Assembly (NCBI GenBank): GCA_029959615.1
Contig: JASCOD010000011.1
Location: 97,903-161,902, forward strand
Direction of reading: 5' to 3'
DNA length: 64,000 nucleotides
DNA from: Flavobacteriaceae bacterium PS02338
GTDB taxonomy: Bacteria > Bacteroidota > Bacteroidia > Sphingobacteriales > Sphingobacteriaceae
In this document: piece by piece, positions 54,704-63,166 of the stretch
How positions within the stretch are numbered: the first letter of the stretch is position 1
Layout of the letters: every line of letters begins with the position of its first letter
The notes under the pieces: generated by a model
Database searches by the model: none
What the model saw: the letters and a program-made list of their open reading frames with translations, nothing else
Told to the model about the DNA's origin: nothing
Program-made: the position numbers and the translations under genes

Positions 54704-55172
54704 AATTGCAAGCTCGGGGCTGGAAACCATTCGGGATCTTTCCAATGGAGAGTTCAGCCTGCACGATACTTTTATTAGCGGACTGAAGAAGGTCAGCCCT
54801 GCGGTGAAGAACAATGTAAAGGTGGCAGAGATCATCGAAATGCAGATCAGGATCGGGAAGGGATTTGGCTCTTTGAAGTCCAACCCAAACCTGTCGCTTT
54901 CAAACCAGTTATATGTGCAGCAGGTCAGGGATAACCTGTGGGAAGAATGCCTAAAGGATTTGGAGGAACTGCTCCTGGTCATTACCTCTGGAAAGGTAGA
55001 GATGACCGATGATGAAAGGCTGGAACGCTTGGATAAGATCTATGCGTCGATGAACAGCAAGTCTGCTTTTGTGCAGCATTTTGCCAGTGAAGTCACTACG
55101 TTGATCAGGCAAAGGGAACAGGATAAGCAGACCATTGAAAAATTAAGGAGGAGTTATGGAATTCAGGATTAA
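54693..55172 (+). pseudogene. Truncated TraI-like conjugation gene, 5' end lost
   Basis: The frame from 54693 to 55172 (159 codons) encodes KGYEIASSGLETIRDLSNGE and onward. It aligns by eye with the following TraI-type protein from its residue 53 on (KGYQIISGGYNAIKDISQGN), through FSLHDTFISGL versus FSLHEVFLDGL and VKVAEII versus RRVADII. The 5' part (about 52 codons including the signal peptide) is missing, and a stop codon (54690-54692) sits directly before the conserved part in the same frame, at the susD junction. A GTG at 54804 could restart a 122-residue protein, but that would be cytoplasmic and partial. In intact elements this paralogue precedes traI in the transfer operon. Confidence 0.85.
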
Positions 55173-55794
55173 ACTCAAAAAGGTGCTCCTTACGGTCGTC
55201 TTGCTCGCTTCATTAAACATTGTGACTATGGCGCAATCCCAAGAAGCGCAACAGTTATTGCTAAACGTGGAAAAGCTGAGCCAGATGAAGAACATCCTTT
55301 CGGATATGAAAAAAGGCTATCAAATCATCTCTGGCGGCTACAATGCCATCAAGGATATCTCTCAGGGCAATTTCTCTTTGCACGAGGTCTTTCTGGACGG
55401 GCTGCTGCTGGTCAGCCCAGAGGTGAAAAAGTACAGACGGGTGGCAGATATCATCAGCTACCAGAAGTCGATTGTTTCGGAATACAAGTCCGCCTTTAAA
55501 AGGTTCAGTACGGCGGATGTTTTTAGTGTTAAAGAAATCGGTTATCTGGGCAGGGTGTACAAACAGCTGTTTGACCAGAGCGTGGATAACCTTGACGAAT
55601 TATTGATGGTGATTACCTCTTCCAAGCTGCGCATGAGCGATTCGGAACGGCTGGCCGCCATCGACCGCATCTTTTTGGATGTGGGGGATAAACTGGTTTT
55701 CCTGCGTGACTTTAACAGTAAGGCGACCTCGCTGTCGCTGGCCAGGGGAAAACAAAAGTCGGAGCTGAAGCAGGTCGGAGGCCTTTACCAATAA
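55156..55794 (+). CDS. TraI-type conjugal transfer protein
   Basis: 212 residues with signal peptide (about 1-27, ending TMAQS) and a helical body: AQQLLLNVEKLSQMKNILSDMKKGYQII, SPEVKKYRRVADIISYQKSI, DNLDELLMVITSSKLRMSDSE. It corresponds to the TraI/DUF4141-like step in Bacteroidetes conjugation operons, between the VirB4 ATPase and TraJ; a VirB5-like periplasmic role is often assumed. It overlaps the truncated paralogue by 17 bp (coupled translation) and is followed 10 bp later by traJ. Confidence 0.75.
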   Translation: MEFRIKLKKVLLTVVLLASLNIVTMAQSQEAQQLLLNVEKLSQMKNILSDMKKGYQIISGGYNAIKDISQGNFSLHEVFLDGLLLVSPEVKKYRRVADIISYQKSIVSEYKSAFKRFSTADVFSVKEIGYLGRVYKQLFDQSVDNLDELLMVITSSKLRMSDSERLAAIDRIFLDVGDKLVFLRDFNSKATSLSLARGKQKSELKQVGGLYQ

Positions 55795-55804
55795 ATGTAT
55801 TTTT

Positions 55805-57040
55805 ATGAAAACAATTAAATTTAAGATAACCCTTTTGGTGCTGCTGGGCGTAGCCGGGTTCCCGTTTGCATTAAGTGCGCAGGGACTGGCTGGGCAGATC
55901 GGGGGGCTTCATTCGGTGCTGGAAAAAGTGTACGATGAAATGATACCGCTCTGCTCTGGGCTCATCGCTGTGGCTCGGGGCATTGCTGGATTTGGCGCCC
56001 TCTGGTATATCGCCAGCCGAGTATGGCGCCAGATTGCATCGGCCGAACCTATCGATTTCTACCCGCTATTGCGCCCCTTTGCACTTGGCCTAGCCATCGT
56101 CCTTTTCCCCGCCCTGCTCTCTGTGTTCAACGGGGTGCTCCAGCCCACCGTTTCCGCTACTGGCGCAATGGTGAAAGACAGCAATCTGGTGATCAAGGAA
56201 CTGCTGAAGCGCAAGGAGGCGGAATTGAAGAAATCGGCAAAATGGAAAATGTACGTGGGCGAGGACGGTTCTGGAAACCGTGAGGCCTGGTATAAGTATA
56301 CCCATCCGAAAGACCCCAATGGGAATGATGAGAACTGGCTGGAAGCGGTAGGCAATGATATCAAGTTCTGGGCGGACAGGCAGGACTTTAAGATGCGCCA
56401 TAGTTTTAAGCAGTTCATGAGCGAACTGCTCGAACTCGTCTATCAGGCGGCGGCACTCTGTATCAATACCTTGCGGACGTTCTTTCTCATTGTCCTTGCC
56501 ATACTGGGGCCGTTGGTATTGGGCTTTGCGGTCTTTGATGGGCTGCAGCATACCCTTTCGGTCTGGCTGGCAAGGTATATCAACATCTTTCTGTGGCTGC
56601 CTATCGCCAATATCTTCGGTGCAATCCTTGGAAAGATCCAGCAGAATATGATCAAACTGGACATTCTGGAAGTGGCGCAGAATGGAGATACGATGTTCTC
56701 CAGCCAGGATACCGCTTACATGATATTTATGCTGATCGGCATTGTAGGATACTGTTGCGTGCCGACCGTGGCCAATTATGTGGTACATGCGGGCGGTGGG
56801 AATTCTATCCTTTCCAAGGTCAATTCAATGACCGTTGGCATGGGCGGAAGTATGGGCAGAAATTCCGGTGCGGGCGTAGCGGCAGGTATGTCCGCTGGTG
56901 CAAGTGGCGCCATTGCCGCAACCAAATATGGTGCGGGTATGATAGCCGATACCTTAGGTGACGGTAGCCGACAGATGGGCGGGATGGCAGAGGCTTCGGG
57001 ACAGGACTACTTCAAAGACAAATTAAAAGGGAAACCTTAA
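55805..57040 (+). CDS. traJ: TraJ-type conjugative transposon protein (VirB6-like)
   Basis: 411 residues, signal sequence (about 1-25), then several membrane segments: IAVARGIAGFGALWYIASRVW, LALGLAIVLFPALLSVF, LVYQAAALCINTLRTFFLIVLA with ILGPLVLGFAVFDGL, and AYMIFMLIGIVGYCCVPTVANYVV. It is the polytopic inner-membrane component of the mating channel. The C-terminal roughly 80 residues are rich in glycine, alanine and methionine (GMGGSMGRNSGAGVAAGM), usual in this family. Order and spacing (traI, 10 bp, traJ, 60 bp, traK) match Bacteroidetes tra operons. Base composition is balanced, unlike the AT-rich PUL. Confidence 0.85.
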   Translation: MKTIKFKITLLVLLGVAGFPFALSAQGLAGQIGGLHSVLEKVYDEMIPLCSGLIAVARGIAGFGALWYIASRVWRQIASAEPIDFYPLLRPFALGLAIVLFPALLSVFNGVLQPTVSATGAMVKDSNLVIKELLKRKEAELKKSAKWKMYVGEDGSGNREAWYKYTHPKDPNGNDENWLEAVGNDIKFWADRQDFKMRHSFKQFMSELLELVYQAAALCINTLRTFFLIVLAILGPLVLGFAVFDGLQHTLSVWLARYINIFLWLPIANIFGAILGKIQQNMIKLDILEVAQNGDTMFSSQDTAYMIFMLIGIVGYCCVPTVANYVVHAGGGNSILSKVNSMTVGMGGSMGRNSGAGVAAGMSAGASGAIAATKYGAGMIADTLGDGSRQMGGMAEASGQDYFKDKLKGKP

Positions 57041-57060
57041 TTAAATTATCAATCATTAAA

Positions 57061-57097
57061 GGAAGTCCTCCCTACTGGGGAGGATTTAGGAGGGGCT
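57061..57097. repeat. REP-like palindrome between traJ and traK
   Basis: TCCTCCC (57066-57072) pairs with GGGAGGA (57078-57084) around a 5-base loop, followed by TTTAGGAGGGG. Elements of this form (CCTCCCC-n-GGGGAGG-ATTTAGGAGGGG) occur in many Bacteroidetes intergenic spaces. It sits inside the transfer operon and supplies an AGGAGG-like stretch close before the traK start. Confidence 0.6.
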
Positions 57098-57099
57098 TT

Positions 57100-57717
57100 A
57101 TGTTCACACAATTCAAAAATATAGATACCGCATTTAGGCACATCAAGCGGTTCAGTATCTTTCTGATCTTAGCCAATGTCGGGTGTATGTGCTTTTGCAT
57201 CTATAAGAGCTATGATATGGTCGATAGGGCACAGAACCGCATCCATATCCTTTACAATGGCAAGGTGCTGGAGGCCATAGCCTCCGATAAAAAGACCAAT
57301 CTGGAAGTGGAGCTCCGTGACCATGTCAAAACCTTTCACCAGTTCTTCTTTTCGCTAAGCCCCGATGATAGGGCGATCAAAAGAGGGGTGTCCAAAGCCC
57401 TCTATCTCGCTGACGAATCCGCCAAAAGGCAGTCCGATAACCTGCAGGAATCCGGTTATTACAACAATATCATTTCGGCAAATATCTCCCAGGAAATCGA
57501 AGTGGACAGTACAAGGCTGGATATCAACCAGTATCCCTACACCTTTATCTGCTATGCGACACAAAAGCTGATCAGATCGAGCAGTACGGTGACCCGGAAA
57601 CTGGTGACTCAGGGCAGGATCAGGGATATCAAATCACAGACCGACCATAATCCCCATGGCTTTCTGATCCAGAACTGGGAAATACTGGTCAATCAGGATG
57701 TACCCCTTAAACCCTAA
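57100..57717 (+). CDS. traK: TraK-type conjugative transposon protein (VirB8-like)
   Basis: 205 residues. FKNIDTAFRHIKRFSIFLILANVGCMCF near the N-terminus gives one membrane span (about 18-40); the periplasmic remainder includes GKVLEAIASDKKTNLEVELRDHVKTFHQFFF, the typical TraK/VirB8 core. It is an assembly factor of the type IV secretion channel. It ends 4 bp before the next small gene. Full length for the family. Confidence 0.9.
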   Translation: MFTQFKNIDTAFRHIKRFSIFLILANVGCMCFCIYKSYDMVDRAQNRIHILYNGKVLEAIASDKKTNLEVELRDHVKTFHQFFFSLSPDDRAIKRGVSKALYLADESAKRQSDNLQESGYYNNIISANISQEIEVDSTRLDINQYPYTFICYATQKLIRSSSTVTRKLVTQGRIRDIKSQTDHNPHGFLIQNWEILVNQDVPLKP

Positions 57718-57721
57718 TGCC

Positions 57722-57937
57722 ATGAGATTTTTCAGAAAAAACAGGGAGCGGAAAACTCAGGGGACATTGACCGATCATATTTCGGTGTATCTCGATGGCA
57801 GGCAGCGGAAAGTGGCGGACTGGCTGAATGGAAAGGCAACTGGTGTTTCCAGAAAGTCACTGACCTATGGGCTGGTATTCTTCTGCCTGTTGTTTGGGGG
57901 CTACCTCATTTATGTACTGATCGGTGCATTCAATTAA
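57722..57937 (+). CDS. TraL-like small membrane protein
   Basis: 71 residues from the ATG at 57722 (79 if an upstream GTG were used). A basic cytoplasmic start (MRFFRKNRERKTQG) is followed by one membrane span (about 48-66, LTYGLVFFCLLFGGYLIYVLI). Position between traK and traM fits TraL/DUF3989-type proteins, though sequence resemblance is weak. Confidence 0.65.
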   Translation: MRFFRKNRERKTQGTLTDHISVYLDGRQRKVADWLNGKATGVSRKSLTYGLVFFCLLFGGYLIYVLIGAFN

Positions 57938-57958
57938 AATATTTAAAAATCAATTCAT

Positions 57959-59020
57959 ATGGATAGAAAATCTAAAAAAGACAAACGGAAGATACTGTTG
58001 TCCCTTCCGTTATTGGCTGTGCCATTTCTGCTGCTAGCCTTTTACGCCTTGGGCGGCGGGAAGGGTAGCAGTGATACCAGTCCCAAAGGGGCAGGTATCA
58101 ATACCCAGTTGCCCGATGCTTCCTTTACTTCCGATACGCCAAAGACCAAGGCGGACTATTACCTCCAGGCCGAACGGAGGCAGAAAACGGAGGGAAACGG
58201 CATTGCTGGTATTGCCAGTCAGTTCGGCTTTGATGTTGACGGACAGTCTGTAAATGCGAGTGGGCAGGAACAGACCAAACAGATCGATGCCAAGCTGGAG
58301 GCCCTGAATAGGGAAATCAATCGGACAGAGCCAGGTTATGACAAACCTGTCCAGCCTCCAAAACCACAATCAACCTCCATGAAATCTGATGTAGACCGGT
58401 TGGAGGCATTGATGAAAACGATGCAGGAGAACAAGACCGAAGACCTCGAGATGGCCCAGCTCAATGGGATGATGCAGAACATCCTGGATATCCAGCATCC
58501 AGAGCGTATTACCGAAAGGCAGCGTTTTGCACGCTCGCTTGCACCCGATAGCCTTTTTCGTGCAACTCCCGCCGTTCTAGTGGAAAACCAAAAGGCGGTT
58601 CAGGGTGCAACGGTAAAGATCAGGTTACAGGACAGTTTGCGTATTGGTACGATGCTCCTCCCCAAGGGACATATCATTTTCGGTGCGTGCAGGATTACAA
58701 ATCAAAGACTGTTGGTGGATATCACCAATATCAGGTTAGGTACCTCTATCATTCCCGTTGACCTATCGGTCTATAGTCTTGATGGGATGGTAGGGATAGA
58801 TGCACCAGAGGCCGCATTGATAGGTGCGCTAAATAACGGAACGGACAATGCGGTACGGAGTGTGGGGTTTGGTTTTGACCAATCGGTCGCTACCCAAGTG
58901 GCTGGTGCGGGCATCGATGCGGCAAGACAACTGATCAGTAAAAGGGTCAAAAAAATAAAGGTGAAGCTAAAAGGAGGTTCTCCAGTGCTTTTACGTAACA
59001 ACAAGTTTAGATCCCCATAA
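57959..59020 (+). CDS. traM: TraM-type conjugative transposon protein (VirB10-like)
   Basis: 353 residues: one N-terminal membrane span (about 11-30, ILLSLPLLAVPFLLLAFYAL), a variable low-complexity middle (about 35-190, rich in Gln, Lys and Thr) and a conserved C-terminal domain (about 200-345; ENQKAVQGATVKIRLQDSLR, KGHIIFGACRITNQRLLVDI, SLDGMVGIDAPEA). This is the energy-sensing scaffold of the channel. In complete operons TraN (VirB9-like) follows directly; here the next gene is a DUF3945 protein and no TraN is visible, so the core complex is incomplete in this window. Confidence 0.9.
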   Translation: MDRKSKKDKRKILLSLPLLAVPFLLLAFYALGGGKGSSDTSPKGAGINTQLPDASFTSDTPKTKADYYLQAERRQKTEGNGIAGIASQFGFDVDGQSVNASGQEQTKQIDAKLEALNREINRTEPGYDKPVQPPKPQSTSMKSDVDRLEALMKTMQENKTEDLEMAQLNGMMQNILDIQHPERITERQRFARSLAPDSLFRATPAVLVENQKAVQGATVKIRLQDSLRIGTMLLPKGHIIFGACRITNQRLLVDITNIRLGTSIIPVDLSVYSLDGMVGIDAPEAALIGALNNGTDNAVRSVGFGFDQSVATQVAGAGIDAARQLISKRVKKIKVKLKGGSPVLLRNNKFRSP

Positions 59021-59044
59021 GTTGAAAGGCAAAATCATGAAGAC

Positions 59045-60355
59045 ATGTCGCAGTTGATCGAAAAACCGGAAATGGCCGGTAAGCTGTACAATTTCTTGGA
59101 AGAGCAAAAAAATAAAGGTTTTGAATGGGTAGTTTATGATACAGACAACCAGATTGCCTCGACCTACGATCTACATTGCTTTGCGGATGAATTTGAGGCG
59201 CTTGATTTTGCAAGAGCATACCAGCAGATATGGAACTGGCACGAAGCAGTGCCTATTGACAGTATCATATACGAGTTGAAGGAACTGGAAAAGCTTCAGA
59301 TAAGGCCAGCAGCGAAAATTGACAATTTTAATAAAGGAACATCATTTAAAATAAGGAAGACTATGAATTTGAACAATTTGGAAAATCTCAAAGATGAGAT
59401 GAAGAAACTTGGCTTCGGAGAAGCCCAGATTAAAAAAATGGAAGAGCACATGCAAAAGGATGAGCCTTTTTTTAAGCTTTATGATGAAGTGAAAACGAAC
59501 AAGGGGCAGGTAGATATTACCCTACACTTCAAGCAGTCCGGTCAGTCCGACTATTATTACCTTAACCGTATGGAAGCGGTACACAATCAGGGCAAACCTT
59601 TGGAGGAAGACCAAAAATATATGGTCATTGCCAAAGGTGTAGAGGGACAGGGCAACACCGTTAAAAAACTAGAAAATCTTGCCGAGGCTATTGATCATTT
59701 CAAAAAGCAGAAAGGTAATGCAGAACTTGCCGTCGGCAAAAGTGCGGCAAGTAAGACCATGCTAGCCAATATGGAAGAGGGTAAAGTAAATTATGTTGCC
59801 CGTGAATTTAACCGTAATTTTTATGCCCCGCCAATTGCCCAAAATTTCTGGCTGGACCATGGCAAGGGTTTTTCAAAAGAGCAGGCGGCAAACTTGGTGC
59901 AGGGGAGGTCTGTCTATCGTGATGATTTGTTGAGCCGTGAGGGAAATCCCTACAAGGCTTGGATGCAACTGGACACAGATAAAGAGAGGGATAAGAATAA
60001 TAACCTAAACTTCCGCCAATTTACCGATGCCTATGGATACGATCTGAAAGCAATTCTTGATGAGTACAAAATCAAGGAAATATCCGATCCTAAAAAGGCA
60101 GAAGCTTTGGAAGCTGCTTTACTTAACGGCAACCGCCCAATGGTGACCGTTGAAAAGGATGGTCAGGATACCAAGATGTATCTTGAAACGGCAGTACGTT
60201 ATGGTAAGCTCAACTTCTATGCAGAAAATGGCAAGCCCGAAAAAAGGGAGCAGTTCCAAAAGGAGACTGGCTTAGAGGTCAGCAATAATTTCTCGAAAAA
60301 GATGGAACAGGTAAAGGAAAAAGACGTTTCCCAAGGTCAGGGGCTAGGCGTTTAG
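59045..60355 (+). CDS. DUF3945-type mobile-element protein, possible fusion
   Basis: 436 residues. The C-terminal part (about 107-436) starts MNLNNLENLKDEMKKLGFGE and contains the DUF3945-like block FSKEQAANLVQGRSVYRDDL ... NGNRPMVTVEKDGQDTKMYLETAVRYGKL (about 278-410), known from Bacteroidetes conjugative elements and of unclear function. The first roughly 95 residues (LEEQKNKGFEWVVYDTDNQI) look like a separate small domain. The linker (FNKGTSFKIRKT) reads like former intergenic DNA before the ATG at 59363. It may thus be two genes joined by loss of a stop codon. Low cysteine, no membrane span, cytoplasmic. Confidence 0.7.
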   Translation: MSQLIEKPEMAGKLYNFLEEQKNKGFEWVVYDTDNQIASTYDLHCFADEFEALDFARAYQQIWNWHEAVPIDSIIYELKELEKLQIRPAAKIDNFNKGTSFKIRKTMNLNNLENLKDEMKKLGFGEAQIKKMEEHMQKDEPFFKLYDEVKTNKGQVDITLHFKQSGQSDYYYLNRMEAVHNQGKPLEEDQKYMVIAKGVEGQGNTVKKLENLAEAIDHFKKQKGNAELAVGKSAASKTMLANMEEGKVNYVAREFNRNFYAPPIAQNFWLDHGKGFSKEQAANLVQGRSVYRDDLLSREGNPYKAWMQLDTDKERDKNNNLNFRQFTDAYGYDLKAILDEYKIKEISDPKKAEALEAALLNGNRPMVTVEKDGQDTKMYLETAVRYGKLNFYAENGKPEKREQFQKETGLEVSNNFSKKMEQVKEKDVSQGQGLGV

Positions 60356-60418
60356 CCAAAAAATTATATATTCGTATTAAGTGAAATTAATAGAGTAACC
60401 ACAATAAAAATCAAGAAA

Positions 60419-60595
60419 ATGGAAAAATTTCAAAAGGTAAAGCAGCTGATCTCTGATATCGAAACGGATGCCGGAAAATTCTATAACTCCAACAATGGTG
60501 CTGCTGGTACAAGGGTACGTAAGGCTATGCAGGATTTAAAAGTATTGGCGACTGAAATTAGAAAAGAGGTTACGGAGAAGAAGAACACTAAGTAA
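60419..60595 (+). CDS. Histone H1-like (Hc1-type) DNA-binding protein
   Basis: 58 residues: MEKFQKVKQLISDIETDAGK, then FYNSNNGAAGTRVRKAMQDL and KVLATEIRKEVTEKKNTK. This is the classic Bacteroidetes histone H1-like family, small, lysine-rich and helical, with AAGTRVRK as its hallmark. It probably compacts DNA and occurs both in chromosomes and on mobile elements. It sits 63 bp behind the DUF3945 gene and ends in front of a strong terminator. Confidence 0.88.
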   Translation: MEKFQKVKQLISDIETDAGKFYNSNNGAAGTRVRKAMQDLKVLATEIRKEVTEKKNTK

Positions 60596-60615
60596 AAACA
60601 ATGTTTTGGGAATGA

Positions 60616-60644
60616 AACCTGATCGGAAACGATCAGGTTTTTTT
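60616..60644 (+). terminator. Intrinsic terminator after the histone-like gene
   Basis: Perfect 10-bp stem AACCTGATCG / CGATCAGGTT with a GAAA tetraloop (60616-60639) followed by a T-run. It closes the rightward tra-operon tail, just where the convergent HEPN gene ends. Confidence 0.9.
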
Positions 60645-62076
60645 ATAGTTTTCTATAATATGGCTCTTTTAACCTGATCTTACAATATTCTTGATTTAAC
60701 TTAGGAAAGTTAACGACGTAGTTGTCAAAACCTATCCATTTCAAAATCAACATATTTAATAAGGTGTAAAAGCGCACAGACGCATAATAAAGATCCCTGT
60801 TCTTTTCCTCAAGACCAGGCTCAGCAACAGTTTTGGAAATGTCTGGCACTCGTCCGTGCAGAAAATCGTTACGAGATCGAAGTATTTCCACGTCTTTATC
60901 CAATAATTTTATCCCCAGCTTATTAAAAGGAGCTTTTAAACGTTCCCCATTGGTCATCTGATTAAGCTGTTCTATTCTTGCCTTCAATACTGCGTAATCC
61001 TCAGCGGGCAAATCTCCACATTCGGAATCAAGAGTTTCTAGCAGTTTTTTTCGAAGCAATTTTGCTTTTGACTTAATTTTTATCGGTGCCAATTTAAGTT
61101 TATCATCACCAATAATAAGGTCGGACAATGTTTCTAGGACAATCGCATAGCCACCGGGCATGAATAGTAAAGATGCTACGCTCGATTCGAGCAGTAGAAT
61201 AATTGCCGAACTGAAGTCTATGGAATTATAAAGTTTGTTAGTCAGGTTGGATAGCTCAACAACGGTCAAAGTCCTCAACATCTTCTTTTTATATATGCTT
61301 TCGGCAATTTTACTTTTATCGTGTAGCCAGCTATAAGGGTTAGTATGTATTGGAGTATAGGTACTTTTTATAGTGTTCCTGAATGAACTGTAGTAATAAT
61401 GTCTGATTTCTTTCATCTCTTTCTTTCCATAGACAAAGAAATATCCTCCATCGCCAGCTAGATGGCCTGTCAGATAGCCCAAGGCATTCTTTAGTGCAAA
61501 GGCTTTCTCGCTGAATAGCTCGTAATCCATTTTGACTTCACATTCTATTCCTAGAAAGCTTTTGTCTCTGCTTTCGTTTTGTAATGTATATGCCATAAAT
61601 TCATCACCCGCTATTACAGCCTTTGTAGCAGTACGTGACCATTCCAAGAAATCATTAGTGTATGCCATGTCCTCAATCTGATAATGAAAATCCAGCTTTT
61701 GACTCAACGGGATTATGAGTCGATAGTAGTATTTTTTACTTTTCGAGTAACCTTTAGTGTAAAAAAAGTCCACGTCTGCACTAACGCCAGATGAGCCAAA
61801 TCCAGAAATCCAAACATACTCAAACACCAATTGACTGTCCTCCGTTTCAAAATTGATTTTCTTGTGTTTTTCTCCGACATCCAACCGCTTACTGGAACTG
61901 ATATATCTGGGAAAATCAATTTTAAAGGCCTTCTTCCGAGTACTAAATTCTGCGCTGATTCCATCAAGAGGGGAACCAGAACGTCTCATAATGCCGTTTG
62001 ATGCGACCTGACTGTCCTCAATAACTTTTAATACATCAATGTGGTATAGGATTTTTGAACTTCTTTCCATATTCAA
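60643..62076 (-). CDS. ApeA-like HEPN protein, candidate anti-phage gene
   Basis: 477-residue soluble protein. The N-terminal part (about 1-220) is strand-rich (KILYHIDVLKVIEDSQVASN, FEYVWISGFGSSGVSADVDF). The C-terminal part (about 260-450) is helical and carries RSRNDFLHGR at 400-409, an R-x4-H HEPN motif (Arg402, His407) of the form seen in ApeA-type defence HEPN proteins, which have a similar size and layout. These act as RNases in abortive infection; activity here is inferred. It is convergent with the tra operon, stands alone and shows the AT-rich composition of cargo. A non-defence HEPN protein is possible. Confidence 0.65.
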   Translation of the reverse strand: MNMERSSKILYHIDVLKVIEDSQVASNGIMRRSGSPLDGISAEFSTRKKAFKIDFPRYISSSKRLDVGEKHKKINFETEDSQLVFEYVWISGFGSSGVSADVDFFYTKGYSKSKKYYYRLIIPLSQKLDFHYQIEDMAYTNDFLEWSRTATKAVIAGDEFMAYTLQNESRDKSFLGIECEVKMDYELFSEKAFALKNALGYLTGHLAGDGGYFFVYGKKEMKEIRHYYYSSFRNTIKSTYTPIHTNPYSWLHDKSKIAESIYKKKMLRTLTVVELSNLTNKLYNSIDFSSAIILLLESSVASLLFMPGGYAIVLETLSDLIIGDDKLKLAPIKIKSKAKLLRKKLLETLDSECGDLPAEDYAVLKARIEQLNQMTNGERLKAPFNKLGIKLLDKDVEILRSRNDFLHGRVPDISKTVAEPGLEEKNRDLYYASVRFYTLLNMLILKWIGFDNYVVNFPKLNQEYCKIRLKEPYYRKL

Positions 62077-62543
62077 ATATAACCTTTTGAAAAGTTAGCT
62101 CAATCTTCCTATTATATTGTACTTACTCTCAGTCCATGCCATATCTGAATTCATGTGATTTGATAAGCCTACTTCAAGTCATAAAAATTACCCCCAACCT
62201 TTTTGTGCCAAAATTTCTGAACAATCCACTAGCCTAGTCAAGACCAAGCCCTTCGGGTTTGCTGAAAAAAAATCTCCACACCTCGCTGCGCTCGGGTAGT
62301 ATTTTTTTTCGCAAAGTCTTGCCTGCCTACTGGATTGTGGTCAGGTGAGGGCTTTTAACAAAAAGGCAGGAGGCTCCTGCCGACTGAATTTTAAAAGGAA
62401 AAAAAACATGAGCAGAACCAACGGCAGAAGCCCACCCACCGAAGCAACAGCTCCAACGGTCAGACCGCAGGGGATAGCGAGAACCGCCCTTTTTGGGCAG
62501 ATAGTAGAAACAATTATTGAACACAGATTAAAATTTAGAAATC
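62077..62543. other. Non-coding region with inverted repeats
   Basis: 465 bases between the HEPN gene and a mobile-element hypothetical gene. It holds AAGCCC-TTC-GGGTTT (about 62246-62260), a GC-rich CCTCGCTGCGCTCGGG stretch (about 62281-62297) and a 17-base palindrome GGCAGGAGGCTCCTGCC (62365-62381). The pattern suits a control or transfer-origin region of the element. An 82-codon frame (62345-62593) overlaps the next gene and is not supported. Confidence 0.45.
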
Positions 62544-63110
62544 ATGAAAACAACAGTAATCGGAAGCGGAAAAGACAGCGCAACAACAGTTAACAAATCG
62601 ACAGAAAAAGGGGCAATCCGTCCGTCATTACCTTTAAAGGATGCCACCAAGACCGAAGCTAAGGAAGAACCAAAAGCGGAAGCGGTTACCGCAAAACCTG
62701 TAGAGACCAAGAACGAACCGACCAAACCAGTGGTTACGCCCGAAGCACCAAAGGCAGAGCCGACAAAAACAGAATTGAGGGAGCAATTGCAGGAGCAGAA
62801 ACCAATCCTAAATTTGGATGCCACCATTAAATTTGCGTTGGAGCTTAACCGCCGTATCAACCAAAGGGGCAAATTGTTGGAGACCATTAGTACCCTAGAG
62901 GAATTCGAGGTAATGCAAAAAGATGATGCGGACGAGACCGAAAGCAACCACTACCAACGTTGCGAACTGACAATAGAAGATGACAAGGGCAGGGAGTTTA
63001 CGACCAAGAACCCTTTTATCATCCATGCGGTAGCTACCATGGTCAACAATCTTTGCATTGACAAGCTTGCCGAAATCGAGGGAGATATCCATTTCCCAAT
63101 GGGGAGATAA
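62544..63110 (+). CDS. Hypothetical mobile-element protein
   Basis: 188 residues. The N-terminal 85 residues are low-complexity (Lys, Glu, Thr, Ala, Pro), for example KAEAVTAKPVETKNEPTKPV. The C-terminal 100 form a compact domain: LDATIKFALELNRRINQRGK, LEEFEVMQKDDADE, CELTIEDDKGREFTTKNPFI. I do not know its function; proteins with this layout accompany Bacteroidetes conjugative elements. A strong hairpin follows 7 bases after the stop. Confidence 0.75.
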   Translation: MKTTVIGSGKDSATTVNKSTEKGAIRPSLPLKDATKTEAKEEPKAEAVTAKPVETKNEPTKPVVTPEAPKAEPTKTELREQLQEQKPILNLDATIKFALELNRRINQRGKLLETISTLEEFEVMQKDDADETESNHYQRCELTIEDDKGREFTTKNPFIIHAVATMVNNLCIDKLAEIEGDIHFPMGR

Positions 63111-63116
63111 ACCATG

Positions 63117-63140
63117 ACCGCCCCCAAATTTGGGGGCGGT
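63117..63140 (+). terminator. Perfect 12-bp palindrome after the hypothetical gene
   Basis: ACCGCCCCCAAA directly followed by TTTGGGGGCGGT, then TTAATTTCTT. This GC-rich hairpin ends the upstream gene and may partly separate it from the next short genes; the U-tract is weak. Confidence 0.7.
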
Positions 63141-63166
63141 TAATTTCTTAAACAAATCTTTATACG

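Noticed and set aside
54804..55172. 122-residue frame starting at GTG 54804 as an intact gene
   Set aside because: The homologous sequence continues in the same frame back to 54693 and lacks its normal start and signal peptide, so this is the tail of a truncated TraI-like gene.
56090..56788. 232-codon leftward frame inside traJ
   Set aside because: It lies antisense to a well-supported transfer gene; its composition follows from the traJ codons.
62345..62593. 82-codon rightward frame
   Set aside because: It is basic and low in complexity, overlaps the start of the better-supported 188-residue gene and spans a palindrome.
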